A stretch of 64,000 nt of DNA, from assembly GCF_025766255.1 (NCBI RefSeq), contig NW_026516726.1:186001-250000 (forward strand), read 5' to 3'. Shown here one piece after another: positions 45,211 to 56,423 of the stretch. The position numbers and the translations under genes are program-made. The DNA is from Zychaea mexicana. Taxonomy: Eukaryota; Mucoromycota; Mucoromycetes; Mucorales; Lichtheimiaceae. The first letter of the stretch is position 1. The number at the start of each line of letters is the position of its first letter. The notes below the pieces were generated by a model that saw only the letters and a list, made by a program, of their open reading frames with translations, was not told the DNA's origin and ran no database searches.

Positions 45211-46761
45211 ATGGCGCCGCTATTGCGGTGTACTTCTTTTCTGCTCATTCTGCTTTTTACTCTCCATTGGTTTGGTAATTGACATTGTCGAATTCAAGTA
45301 GTAAGCAAGACAGAGGAGATCAGAGTGCTAACGTTTACTTTCAACCACCGAAACCGTTTTCTTTGCGACAACACTATCACTGCACTGACGACGGGTACGT
45401 TGTGTTTTGTGTATATTCGTTTATATTGTGGATCGTTTTTTACTGACAGAACTATGTGGATATGCTATTAGGCACTTTTTACAGGATATAATTGCTTAGG
45501 TAACGTTCCTGCGATATCCAGTCAAAAAGATCTTCTCATCTAACCAATCCATCGTGCTTTTCCTCCATATTGAACAGCGGCTGAGCCGACAGTAATTGAA
45601 GGATCAACATATGTACTTCCCAGCGGAAGTTTCACGGGCGATCTCACCGACGTTAACCTCTCTGGCTTATTCGATGGCACGCCAACTTCTACTGATAACG
45701 CTGCTGCTGCTGTTGCTGTAACACCAACATCAAGTGCCAATCTGGAGCCAACAAGTGTCGCCGAAAGCATATCATCGGCAGCAGCACCAACTACTGCTTC
45801 CCCTGTGCAGACGAGATCCTCGGCCGGAAAATCAACATCCGAAAGCAACAAGGACGGGTTGGCTCTTGGACCAGGACCAATTGCTGGGATCGTAGTAGGC
45901 GCGATTGCCGTGATCATCCTAGCAGTGCTTTTGTGTGTTTTTCTGGCACGCAGAAACAAAAATAACAAACAATTTGACCGAGGGCGTGGAATCACACCGT
46001 CAATGGTAATCAGCATGAGAACCAAGACACCGTCTGTTCTCGATCGTAGCGTAGGCGGCGAGCCAGGAGGCTTCCAACATAAACCGGTGCAGACGTACTA
46101 TCCTGATCCCAGTAATATCATGATGAGCCAACCGTCTGAAAGTATCACTGCAGCAATTGATCAAATGTACAAAGTGAAGCAATACAACACCAAACCCAGT
46201 GCATCATCCACAATCTCGACCCCTCAGGAATCCAGCAACCCTCGGCTGTCCAAGTACAGCTACCTGGCACACGCGTTTACTCAAATGCGCGAGTCCTATG
46301 CGGCTCATCCTTCGCTGATGTCCTCTTCAGCGCCTGCTGCACCTTCAACCACAACAACCACGGATACGGCGCATCTACGTAGCACCGATGACGAGGATGA
46401 CAATAACAGCATCCATCAGACAACACAGCACCTGCCAACGAGTTTGACACCTCCTCCGCCACGTATTGCAGTGTTTAATGAGCATTCGGAACAGGTGATA
46501 CAGAATGAACCAGAAGAGAGCAATTATAATTACACCAGAGGCATCAACACCCCCAATTATACCGGTGCTACTAATACGAGTGCCACCAGTCCTGGTAACC
46601 GTGACAGTATGACGTCAGATGTGAGCCAGTATAGCGCCTTCTCGAATCCTTTTCGTTATCCATCACCCGACAACAACAATAGCAATAACCACACGATAAA
46701 CACGCCACGACCACGACCAGCGCAGCATTTAGCCTCCAGAAAACAATACAATTATATCTGA
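45211..46761 (+). CDS. Single-pass membrane protein with signal peptide, Ser/Thr-rich ectodomain
   Basis: 446 residues from exons 45211-45274, 45302-45394 and 45578-46761 (1341 nt, in frame). Exon 1 codes a classic signal peptide (MAPLLRCTSFLLILLFTLHW). The mature outer part is short and Ser/Thr/Ala-rich, likely O-mannosylated. The membrane helix is GPIAGIVVGAIAVIILAVLL, followed by the basic stop-transfer ARRNKNNK. The long cytosolic tail is Ser/Thr/Pro-rich with TPSVLDRS-type phosphosite candidates and ends in RPAQHLASRKQYNYI. The plan is like fungal Mid2/Wsc wall sensors or Axl2-type proteins, but there is no WSC domain, so the family is open. The intron before exon 2 is only 27 nt, which is unusually short, so the exon 1-2 join needs RNA support. 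Another exon between 45395 and 45577 is possible. Confidence 0.75.
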
Positions 46762-46984
46762 GAACACTTTATATTATATTATTATATATACTTATTTATA
46801 TTTTTTGTACATTTTTTTGTTGCTTTGTACCTTAATATTGAAAAATTCTATTTACATTACATATACGATTACTACTACTACTACTATCTACAGCTTTATA
46901 ATGAAGGCAAAAACGATGATTGGTTGAATTTGAATGTAGAGCGAGAATGAGGTTGGGGAACGAACAAAAGAAGAACAAAAAGGA

Positions 46985-49154
46985 TCAAAAGGTATAGAAA
47001 TGGTTTGTACGGTAAGCAGTACCATCCGACTCACGTACCATGATTATTGGTAGCCGACGAGTGCCATTGTCAAGGCAGGTGCATGCCGAGCTTGCAGCTA
47101 GTGCGTCGACGGAAGGGATAATGCAGGCAATGCTGTCGCTACCATGGGAATAAGACAAGCTACAGCATTTGACGTCGCCAAGATAAACGGAAAGAAGCTT
47201 TGTCAGATGGTTGCCCAGCAACAATAGACGGTCCTTGCCTTCTGCCGTCACAGATTGCACATCTGGAAACGGAGTGACGACACCACCAGCGGTGGAAGGA
47301 GTAGAATTGGGGAAAGCCTTATCGCTAATATTATTGTTGTCAGGCCTCCAGAATGTATATGTCGCACAATCGGTACCAATGATTGTCCAGATTGCCGTAT
47401 CAGCCACCGGATCTAAAGCTGTGGTAAGTACTGTATCGTTGATACATGCCAGGTACTGTTTTCCACCAACATGAACGCCTCCTGCTGCTCCTCGACCCGC
47501 TGCCCCAGCAGGAGCGGCCAGTTCGAATGCCACTCGGTGTAATTGCGAAACAGGGTCGCCAATCTCGTTGGTTTGCTGTCTCAGGGTACCTTTACGTACA
47601 GTCATCACGGGGCTCATCACGCCTGTTTTGATACACTGCAGCATGACCTGCTGGTTATAATGAATCGGACCAGTTTCACCGTCAACGGCCCAAATGACAA
47701 ACGGATCCCAAGAGCTGGGGCGTGCCACATAGGAGAGTGATCCAGTATAGGTTGTCTTTGCTTCGTTGACTCCGAGATACTTTGTCGACACGGTTTGCGA
47801 TCGGATCCGGTTGAACAAAGCAATGGTCGAGCCATGATGGATGCACACTGGTATCGAACATGAAGCGGGGTTGTTAGTTATCTTATCTATTTCACACAAA
47901 AGAAGTAGAGGATAATAGACTCACGTTCTAAATGCTTCACACTGCTTTGCTTCTTTTTACTGGGTTTGCTGATAACCTTGATAGGCTTGCTAGTAAAGGC
48001 ACCGAGTTGCTGTATGTCGACAGTTACGGTGACCTGTTTGCGCTTTTCGGCCAAGTCGTTGATGTGGAGGTGCTTGGAAGTGCACTTGAAATTGTTGTCT
48101 AAAGTCCGATCCAGTACGCCTGTTTGCTGGCACTTGGGTCCCCCTGCCGAGATCCGGAAATTTAAGGGGCTTGAGCCGCCTAGCACCACTGTTGTGGGCG
48201 GTGGGCACAAGAATCTAATATGTGTTTGCGTGAGCACAACCGGTGTGTGATGTTGGGGCACACCCAATGAGAAGCCTGGGATTTTTCTCACGCTGAAATT
48301 GACAGACGTTACCTTTTTTCGGTTCCGTAACTCTTTTGTGCAACTTTGCCCGTTATTATCATCACGGTGCGCTCGTTGGCTGCATGCCCCGAGATTTCGG
48401 GCTGCCCCAGATAGTGTTTCAGCTGTGAGCTCCATTCGTTGCTAGTGTTGCTACTGCAACCGTTATTGTTGCTGGTGGGTGTGGCTGTGGCTGTGGCTTC
48501 GGTAATGTCGGTATCGTTAATGCTGGTATCACTAATGCTATTGCTGCTGCTGTTGTAGAGCATGAGTTGTTGTGCTTGGACAGTAGGGGTAGCAGGTGGC
48601 ACCAGGGACTCGTCGGAGGCTGACGAAGAAGCCGGTGATGAGGGACAGGCTGACGATTCTTCATGAAGAAGGGGTGCGTTGTCAAGCAAGAACCAATCGT
48701 TATCGGCAGGTAGAACCGAAGATGGCGGTGCCATAAGTGGATCTTGGAGATAGTCGCCTTGCTGAATGAGATCATCAGAAAGATTGTCCAAGAACCCGAC
48801 GACAGCATTACTTGTGACCCCATCGGAGCCAATGCCACTGCTACTGCTACTTTCGATTGTCGTCGTTGTCTTGGAGGAGGTTTCCGTTGTATGCGGTGAT
48901 AGATCGATACTGTCTTTGGCGGGCATTGGCATAATTTCTTGCATGTTGCTTAATAGCAGCTGCATAATATCTCCGTCAAACGAAGCAACAGGCTCTTCAA
49001 ACTGCTGCTGTTGCTGATGCTGGTCCATTACTGGTTGAGCGGACAAGAAAGTGGCAATGTCGTCGTACAGCAGTGACTCTATCTCAAGATCAAACTTGCG
49101 TTTCTTTGGTAAAATGGAGGGTTGGATATCGACGGATGGTGGTGTCATTTTCAT
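46985..49154 (-). CDS. CSL transcription factor (CBF1/RBP-J/Su(H)/LAG-1 family)
   Basis: A nuclear factor binding CGTGGGAA-type sites; in animals it mediates Notch, while fungal members act without Notch in cell-cycle and adhesion control. Exons 49154-48313, 48214-47925 and 47847-46985 sum to 1995 nt, 664 aa. A Ser/Asn/Gln-rich N-terminus of about 250 residues precedes RTVMIITGKVAQKSYGTEKR, the start of the Rel-like N-terminal domain. Splicing continues FLCPPPTTVVLGG and KPIKVISKPSKKKQS. Exon 3 restores LCIHHGSTIALFNRIRSQTV, the conserved beta-trefoil DNA-contact segment, and later SWDPFVIW and WTIIGTDCATYTFW. The C-terminal domain ends RESDGTAYRTNHFYTF. The long disordered N-terminus is like the F2 class of fungal CSL proteins, but class was not tested. 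An insert of Ala/Gly (APAGAAGRGAAGG) lies in the trefoil. Confidence 0.95.
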
Positions 49155-49646
49155 TGTTGCGGTAGGTTTGAGGGTACGGTGGGGAATCCGGAAGTGGATA
49201 GAGCACAGAGAGCACAGAGAGGGAGGAAGAGGAAGAGGAGTAATTAGAGCAAGAGAATGAAGAAAAGTAAGAAGCAGCGGCTAGACTCGGCACACTTGAA
49301 CCTTTATTATTTTCAAAGGGCGCATGACGGACTGCATCCTAAAATGGGAAGCATCTGTTTATAAGCACCCTCTTTTCCGGTTGGTTTGTTGGTTGCACTG
49401 ATAGATAGTGCGATATATACATGCAACAGATATAGTACAGTGCAGTAGGTATTCCACCCTACATAGCACCACTATAGCATAAACACTCGCAGCAGCAGCA
49501 GCGTCATTCAGGTTGAGTCAGGTGACGGGTCTCGATAACAAATCAATTTGGCAGTTCCCGCCAAACATGGGTTGCATGCACGAATACATGATAATTGCTC
49601 TAACTTGCCACTCTGGGTTACTACACAGTCTGGTTTATTTTATTTT
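49155..49646. promoter_or_regulatory. CSL gene promoter region
   Basis: 492 nt upstream of the CSL start, downstream of the ARPC4 stop on the same strand. It has a purine-rich stretch at 49199-49245, a short CAG run near 49490-49503 and an E2F-like TTCCCGCC at 49555-49562, framed by TTGGC and GCCAA. A CGTGGGAA word lies just outside, within the ARPC4 last exon. Confidence 0.5.
49555..49562. promoter_or_regulatory. E2F/MBF-like site TTCCCGCC
   Basis: The octamer TTCCCGCC matches the E2F core and sits about 400 bp upstream of the CSL start codon, inside a broken palindrome TTGGC-7-GCCAA. One octamer is weak evidence. Confidence 0.3.
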
Positions 49647-50836
49647 TTAGGTGCGTTGATCGTCTGGGAGGGCCGTGGGAAACTTGGGGACTCGTGGTCC
49701 CTATTAAGGTAGGACATGAAGCATATTCATTTATTTCTCTTTTGGTGCGATAGTTATGCGTACTATGATGGAATTCAAACGAACTACGAAGAAAACAACA
49801 GCCCCCCCCCCACATTGTGTGAGTAACTCGACTTTCATCATTCCCGAGGATCTTTCTCTCACCTGTGCAAGGTAGCTCTCTGCCACCGTTCTCGCGCGTG
49901 TATTGACACTTAGTTTCATCTCTGAGATTTCCTTGTCCACTTCCTCCATGAAATGCACAATGAAATCGACCAGCTTGTGCTTGTACATTTGCTCCGTATG
50001 CGTGTTCGTAATCAGGAACGAGATATCATAACCCTGGTTTGGATTATGCATGAACCATATACTGTGAGTCGTGTGTACATCATCTGACCCTGCACACAAT
50101 ACACACACGTACATCATACACAACAACAACAACAACAACGGTACGGATTTTCTTTCTCCCCCGTTCTCCCCCGTTCCATCCGGCAGTTCCCCACCCCATC
50201 CCCACATAATAACCCCACACTTTACCTCTACAGGCTTTCTGCGAAGAATGACGAAGCTCTCGGCTCTCATCATCAAAAACCGTGCGAATTTGTGGCACAG
50301 AATGCGCTCCAGATCATCCGCTTGTTTCACCTTGATACTCACTCGAATCGAGTTTACCGATGGCTCAATAAGCACCTTTTCGTTTTCATTTCGGCTGATA
50401 CATAGTGGATTCATCAAAACTTCGTTGGATTTTCTATTTGCACATAAATCAATGGACGCATATATTTCGTTAAGCATAACCCAGCGAGAGTTGAGCTGAT
50501 GAAGATTTAAAAAAACCGGCCATTACCCTGATTCTACTTCTGGCGTGTTGTGACGTTCTGCAATCTCGGAAGAAAAGTTGTCAAGACATAATGCCGCAGT
50601 CAACGTCGAACGAACGGCTGTTAAATAAGGACGAAGAGTGTTGGACTGTATACCATAGTTATATATATATAAGAACATGGATTGCAGGAAATAGTGTACA
50701 ATGAATTAGTATTCGAACGTGTTTTTTTCCGTGATGAAGTGTAAAGGTCAATATCATCCCTTGCCACTGCTTAAAGAAGTACACCAAAACAGTAGATTCG
50801 GTCACATTTGTAGAGAGAGATGAGGCAACTTACCAT
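49647..50836 (-). CDS. ARC19: Arp2/3 complex 20 kDa subunit (ARPC4/Arc19)
   Basis: A core subunit that binds ARPC2 and nucleates branched actin. Five coding exons (50836-50834, 50645-50527, 50433-50226, 50033-49863, 49682-49647) total 537 nt, 178 aa. The first coding exon is only the ATG, with a GTAAGT donor directly after it. Exon 2 gives [20 protein letters not shown], and [13 protein letters not shown] follows. Exon 3 has [20 protein letters not shown] and [17 protein letters not shown]. Exon 4 has [20 protein letters not shown] and [20 protein letters not shown]. All are near-identical to the family. The last exon ([11 protein letters not shown]) is less conserved and somewhat longer than usual. 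The intron between exons 4 and 5 carries a poly-C tract of ten. Confidence 0.96.
49674..49681. promoter_or_regulatory. CSL consensus word CGTGGGAA in ARPC4 last exon
   Basis: CGTGGGAA on the plus strand is the textbook CSL/RBP-J binding word. It lies about 520 bp upstream of the CSL start codon but is also the coding complement of Phe-Pro-Thr in ARPC4, so it may be there by chance. Confidence 0.3.
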
Positions 50837-51222
50837 AGCGAACACGAAGTTACTATAGACTAGTAGCACCAGGCAAAGTGAGCAAAGCCAAGGCCAAGCA
50901 CTTGCTCCAAGTACAAGCAGCGGAGTTGGTTTGCAGCAACTAAATGATGGCGGCTAAAATGGGACGTGCATGCGATTCAATAAGTGGAACATTATACATT
51001 GTTTATGGAGGAGAAAAAAAGAGGGTAACGTTAACGATAGATATAAAATTACTAAACGAAAGCTTGGTCTATTTATAGTGTACACAGATACTAAGTGCAA
51101 AGAAAAAATAGAAATGAAGAAAAACAGAAAGCAGGATGCGTGTGCGATAAAATATTAAGTAATAAAAATGATCAGAATGAGTGTTTTTTTGTTGGTGTAA
51201 GTGGTGTTGCTGTTGTTGGGTT
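50837..51222. other. ARPC4 promoter and RhoGEF 3' region
   Basis: 386 nt between the ARPC4 start codon and the stop of the RhoGEF gene, which is upstream on the same strand. It should hold the ARPC4 promoter/leader and the RhoGEF 3' UTR. A short plus-strand ORF near 50970 is Lys-rich and AT-rich and not supported. Confidence 0.5.
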
Positions 51223-54200
51223 TCACCAAGCCGAATTGCTGTTGTTGCCTAGTGCAGGTAGTTGTGGCAGATAGTCGACATGCTGCTTCACTAGGTCAAG
51301 TTGGTAAAGAGCCTGATATCCTTCGTTTTCCACATCACTCATGGTAACATGAATCCCGTCCTTTGCGGATGCACCTGTATTGGTGCAGCGGATATGCGTC
51401 CCCCGTATCCGTTGATCCAAAGTCCCCTATCGTTTTGTTTACATGTACGTATTAGTAAGCTGAAAAAGACGCAGAAGGTACGTTGGTGCCTTATTAAATG
51501 GCATCTATATACAGGCTTACCGTTAAAATATTCCGTACTTCAATGAACTCAGGTTCAAATGCAAGGATATATGGATAACAAAGTGCAAATGCATCCGGGA
51601 TGCTTTCCCAATCAATCCTGCAGCTAGTCCGTTTGAGGCGTCCCCGTTGATCTACGACAAAGGCAAACTCTAATATATTTTGAGAAGCACGTTATAAACA
51701 ATCCCAAATCTCCACAGCATCTCTCTTTAATGATTTACCATTATAGCACACCAGGTACTCTGCAAACTGGATACGATATATGGATATCGGTCTTACATCT
51801 TGTCGATTAAATACAAAGGACAGCTCTTCATCGTCTGGATCCAACAATGCTAGAATTAAGAAAAACATTGATGCAACTGCTTTAGCACGATCCTTTGTAC
51901 GTATATACACAGTCACAACACTGCCACTCGTTTACCTTGCACTTCAAAGGATTTCATATCAATGACACCAATTTCTTGTGGACATGATACACACATCTTT
52001 GTGCGAAGAAGATTGATCCCAGAGGCTTCACTTGGCAAGTAGAGATCCTTATACGGCTTCAAATTTTCAGTACCATTCCGGACTAGTCGCTTGATGAAGG
52101 CTCGACGGCCTTTCTTATCCTCGTCAGAAGTAACAGGTTCAAACACTCGGATAGTTGTAGGTGTGAGTGCACTCGTTTTGACTACGCACACGAGCGTCTT
52201 CCCCATGCATACGCCAACGTAAAAAAAGGCGGCGTGTTGACTTATAGGTCGAACGCTTTTCGGTTGAAGTTCGCCAGCTGCTACCATATCGTATGGGAAC
52301 GCCCACAAAGTTTTATCAGCAAGAACTACCAAATGGGAAAGATCCACAAAACTGATTTGTGACACCTTTTCGACATGTAAAATGCGACTTGTCCTTGGTC
52401 CACCGTCCACAATACTATCCTGGTCGACTTCATATTTTGTCGTTGTCGTTTCCAGATTGCTTATATATACTCCTTGATCAGCTCCAATAACAACTCTTGG
52501 ATGGTGAGTGCTTCCGGCTAGGATAGATATTACATATTAGTACATTATCGTATTGGCTATTCACACATGAGACACAGTTAAACGAGATAATAACTAACGC
52601 AACACTGTCGAACTGTTGATTTTGTTGTTTAGGGTAAATTCTCTGCAGACAAGCGGATTTAATGCAAAAACACACCGCTTCTGTGCCAGAGCAGCTTGTT
52701 GCTCTTTGATCTTTTCCGCCCATGATTTCCTAGACGATTCTCCCGCTGCATATAACGTCAATGGAGGAGAGCCGCGCCGCCCGTGATGGTGGAACGTGAT
52801 GCTGTAGCTGCCAGACTTGTTTGCATTGATCGTCTCGGATGTGGATGATTTAGGTTGGATGCTAGCACTGCTGGATACAAGCGTTGTTGAGCGACTATAA
52901 GGCAATATGGAACTTGCGCGTTTCGCCCGGTTGTTGGGGGTGTCTTTTGGAAGAGATACTGTCAACAGTTCAAGAGGAATGGGCTGATAGATTAAAATAC
53001 GTATAGTAAGTTATCATGAGCAAAATTGTGTATGTATCGATTGCTTGTTCTTTATACACCACCCACCTTTCGATAAACTCTGTAGATTTCCAGATGATTG
53101 TGATATTTGATTTTTGCAAAAACAAGATAGTGGTCAAATAAAAATAGCTGAAGGTCGGAAGCATCAGATGATGAGTTTCCTTTTCGCTTCATCCGACCTT
53201 TCATAATCAACCGACGACCGTTATCTCGCAGCCTCAGATCCTGAGAAACACAATGTGTCTATATGTGAGAAAAGCCAGATGCTACCACACGAGTGTTAAG
53301 CCAATCATCAACATATTGGGAAGAGAGAACTTACCACAAAATTTTCAGATACTTTGAACGAGAGTCGAGTCTCAATCTGCTGTAAATTAAACGCATTTTC
53401 GCTGTTGCCAGCTTCCGTATTCACTTGGACCAAAAACTCGGTGATAAGATCCATGATTTGTGGTATTAGCTTTCGGTCAGGGTTTTCCTCGGGCGTGCAC
53501 TTCAAGATTTCTCGTAACAAGAGATTGTAGCGGCCGAGTCTTGTCGTTGGTTTTGTCAAATATCCATTGAGTTCGAGTCTTCGTGACTGAGGCTTCCGTT
53601 CAGTTTCCTGTATAGATACAGCATGACAATAACAACAAGGAAACGAGTCAGAGAGACAGATAGAGAGAGAGAGAGAGAGAAACATCATACGCATATTAAA
53701 CTATAAAGAGATCGTAGAATTTACCTCAACAAATGCTGCAAACCGTGGATTCCGCTTTTTTTCCAGCTCAAAGTAGAATTTGCCAACGACTTGATGTGCC
53801 CCATAAGCAACAAATGGATCAAATTCGCAAGCATATTCGAGAAGAATGTCTCCTATCGAAGAAATCCAGTAATGGTTCTTTTGTCGTTCACTTAAAGCTC
53901 GCGCTAATTGTGAGTTGACCTTTTCGATATCAGCCATGTTCCAAAATACTTCTTGCACGAAGTGCTCACGACGCTCGTCCGGAATAATATCTCCAGTAAT
54001 TAAAGGTTTGACCCACAACTAGATATGCAATGGGTGAATGAGGGCGTTAGTATACATATCCGTGTATGTAAACAACGAATGACAGGGTATATCATCAAAG
54101 AATTATGAAAACGTACATTATGTACATATTGGAGATCTCTAACAAAGTCCTGCTCTGTGTAGATTAATTCATATATACATTCTTGTCTCTTGCGTTCTTC

Positions 54201-56423
54201 GCGTGATGTTGCATCCACTAGCTCTTTTGGTACGCTATGCATCCACAAATTTCGAATTTCCTAGAAATATAAACCATATTTTCGTCAAGACCTGTTATTT
54301 ATAATCATAGACGCGCGCTCCTTTTAGATTCTACTCACTTCATCTTGCATTGAGGATTGACTTTGTGTCCGTCTTAATGTCTAGTGTGAGGTAGCAGGAG
54401 AAGGAAATAAAGTAAATCAAGTATTAACAAAGTAGAAAGTGTTACAAAACGCTAAGGGGGAAAAAGTAGCCTTCCTCTCTTATATTACCTTTGTTGCTTT
54501 CCGTGGACAATGTGCACTATAACATGTTCTCTCACGAGTACATGTGGGCGAATAACAGTCCGTCAAAACCGTGAATACGCCAGTTGGTATATCACGGTCT
54601 TCTCCTGTCATCCATTCATTATTATTGTGTCATCCGATTTTGTAAGTCGGTCCAGGGCAGCACTTTGATATACAAAAGGCAGCAGCAACTAACCTTCATT
54701 TTCTATATGTATATGGGTGGTATCGCTTCTTTCAGCAGTTGATAAGCCGATCGTGCTTTCGAGGCTTTCACGAAATTGATATAATTCCTCGGCAGAGTCA
54801 CGAAGACGATGTTCATAATTGACGTCATGAAAAAAATTCTGTGCATCCAGTGCACGACCCACTAATAACGCCAAGTTTCTATCATGTGTCCGCAGAATCA
54901 ATAAAAGCCGTTCCTAAGTAATTATTTGATTCATATTTAGAGAAAGAGGCAAAAGGTACGTTGTGCGTGAGAGATATATCACTGCTGCAATAAAGAACAT
55001 CTTTAAAGTACTGGTACTAACCACCGCGTCTTTTCCGCGAAACACATTATGGTGCTCAATGTCGTCCTTGATTAGCGTAGTGGTCGGTAATCGGCGGTAA
55101 AGCTCTCGAGCGACGAGGGAAAGGACCGCAGGATAAACCATAGATGGCTGATGCAGCTGGTGGTGCGGTTGAGGCGACCCAATTCTTGAGTAGCGATAAG
55201 CATAGATTGACTTTCTTTGCTCTTCTCGTTTTTGCTGCATACGTAAAAAGATCGAAGTTCGGGAGGACGATCCCTTAATGCTGCTATTATCTATCGGTGA
55301 ATTCAGTTCGTTGCTTAATTCAGTGTCGCAGGATTCTCGCGGTTTGTCGTCAATAGTAAAGGTTGTGATGGGCTCAGACCGGCTCTGCGCCATCAAAGGT
55401 ACTTATTATATATCGACATCAAATTCCACGTCAGTCCAAAAGCAACATTTGATTGTTTTTTTTGCCCTTTACAAAATGGTCCTTTTGCTAACAAACAACA
55501 CGCAGATATACATGTAATATACCTTCTGACTTTGCATAATGCTCGTGTGGACTCGATGACACTGGCGAATACGCCCAATTGCTTGCATCGTCAGTGCCGT
55601 CTATTCGCGTCGAAACTGTAGTCATCGTATCGACTGAACCGATATCAGAGGGTCTCCGCGTATTGATGGGTGGCACAGGATGGTTTGGTGTGATCGTTGT
55701 TGTCGTTGTTGTGCTGGTAGGAGACGGAAGATCGCATGCTCCTGGACCAGGAGTGTCCGGTGAAAAGGAAGAGGTGGCGTCTGTCACTATAGGTTGTGTA
55801 CATACGATCATAGAAGGTGGGCGACTCTGAAAGTTAAATTCCTCTTCTTCGTCGATCTCGCCTTGTTCCTGAATACTGTGATTTTCATTTGTCGCGGCCG
55901 CCGGTACTAGGTTGGGCGACAACGTAGCTCTTTGAGATTGGGGTGCCAGTGACGACAAGTTTACTATACTTGATGTTCGCGCTGGCACTTTCAAGTTCTG
56001 ACTATTCATATGTTGTGCATAAGATGACGATGCTGGATCGCTGGGTAACATGGAACGGTACGAATTCCTGCTGGGTTGAGAAGACGGATTACTGTTGTTG
56101 TTGCCTTTGGTGTACGCTGCTGCCAAACTTTGGTGTCGTACAGGGAGTTTTTGGCGAACGTAGCTTTTACGAACGTCTTCGGTAATCAGGCCGGCAGAGT
56201 CTTCATAGCGAGGTGGTTGTTGCTGTTGCTGCTGTTCAGCAGTAGTTGTGTGTGGTCGGAGAATCGCGTATGCTCCTTGATGCTTGTACGGATGCAGAAG
56301 CTGCTGCTCTAAACCAGGTTTTTGTTCATAATGTTGCTGATGTTGTTGAAACTGTTGCTGCTGCTGTTGCTGTTCTGAATGGCTTTCTACGATCGTGTGG
56401 GGGAGATATGCATCTTGATTCAT
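51223..56423 (-). CDS. Rho1 guanine-nucleotide exchange factor, DEP-DH-PH-CNH (Rom2-like)
   Basis: A cortical exchange factor that activates Rho1 in the cell-wall-integrity pathway, next to upstream sensors. Start at 56423. Exon 1 (to 55523) codes about 300 disordered residues with several poly-Gln runs. Exon 2 (55401-55022) begins the DEP domain (YPAVLSLVARELYRRLPTTT, DIEHHNVFRGKDAV), and exon 3 (54913-54694) continues RTHDRNLALLVGRALDAQNF. A conserved Cys-rich linker, GVFTVLTDCYSPTCTRERTC, follows. The DH domain has RKRQECIYELIYTEQDFVRD, ALSERQKNHYWISSIGD and GYLTKPTTRLGRYNLLLREI. A PH domain (SGSYSITFHHHGRRG, SWAEKIKEQQAAL) leads into the CNH domain (RILHVEKVSQISFVDLSHLV, LLRTKMCVSCPQEIGVIDM), which ends near 51.3 kb. 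At least thirteen exons; borders in the DH and PH part are approximate. Confidence 0.93.
53662..53680. repeat. (GA)n microsatellite in a RhoGEF intron
   Basis: An alternating GA run of nineteen bases in a DH-domain intron of the Rom2-like gene. Confidence 0.85.
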
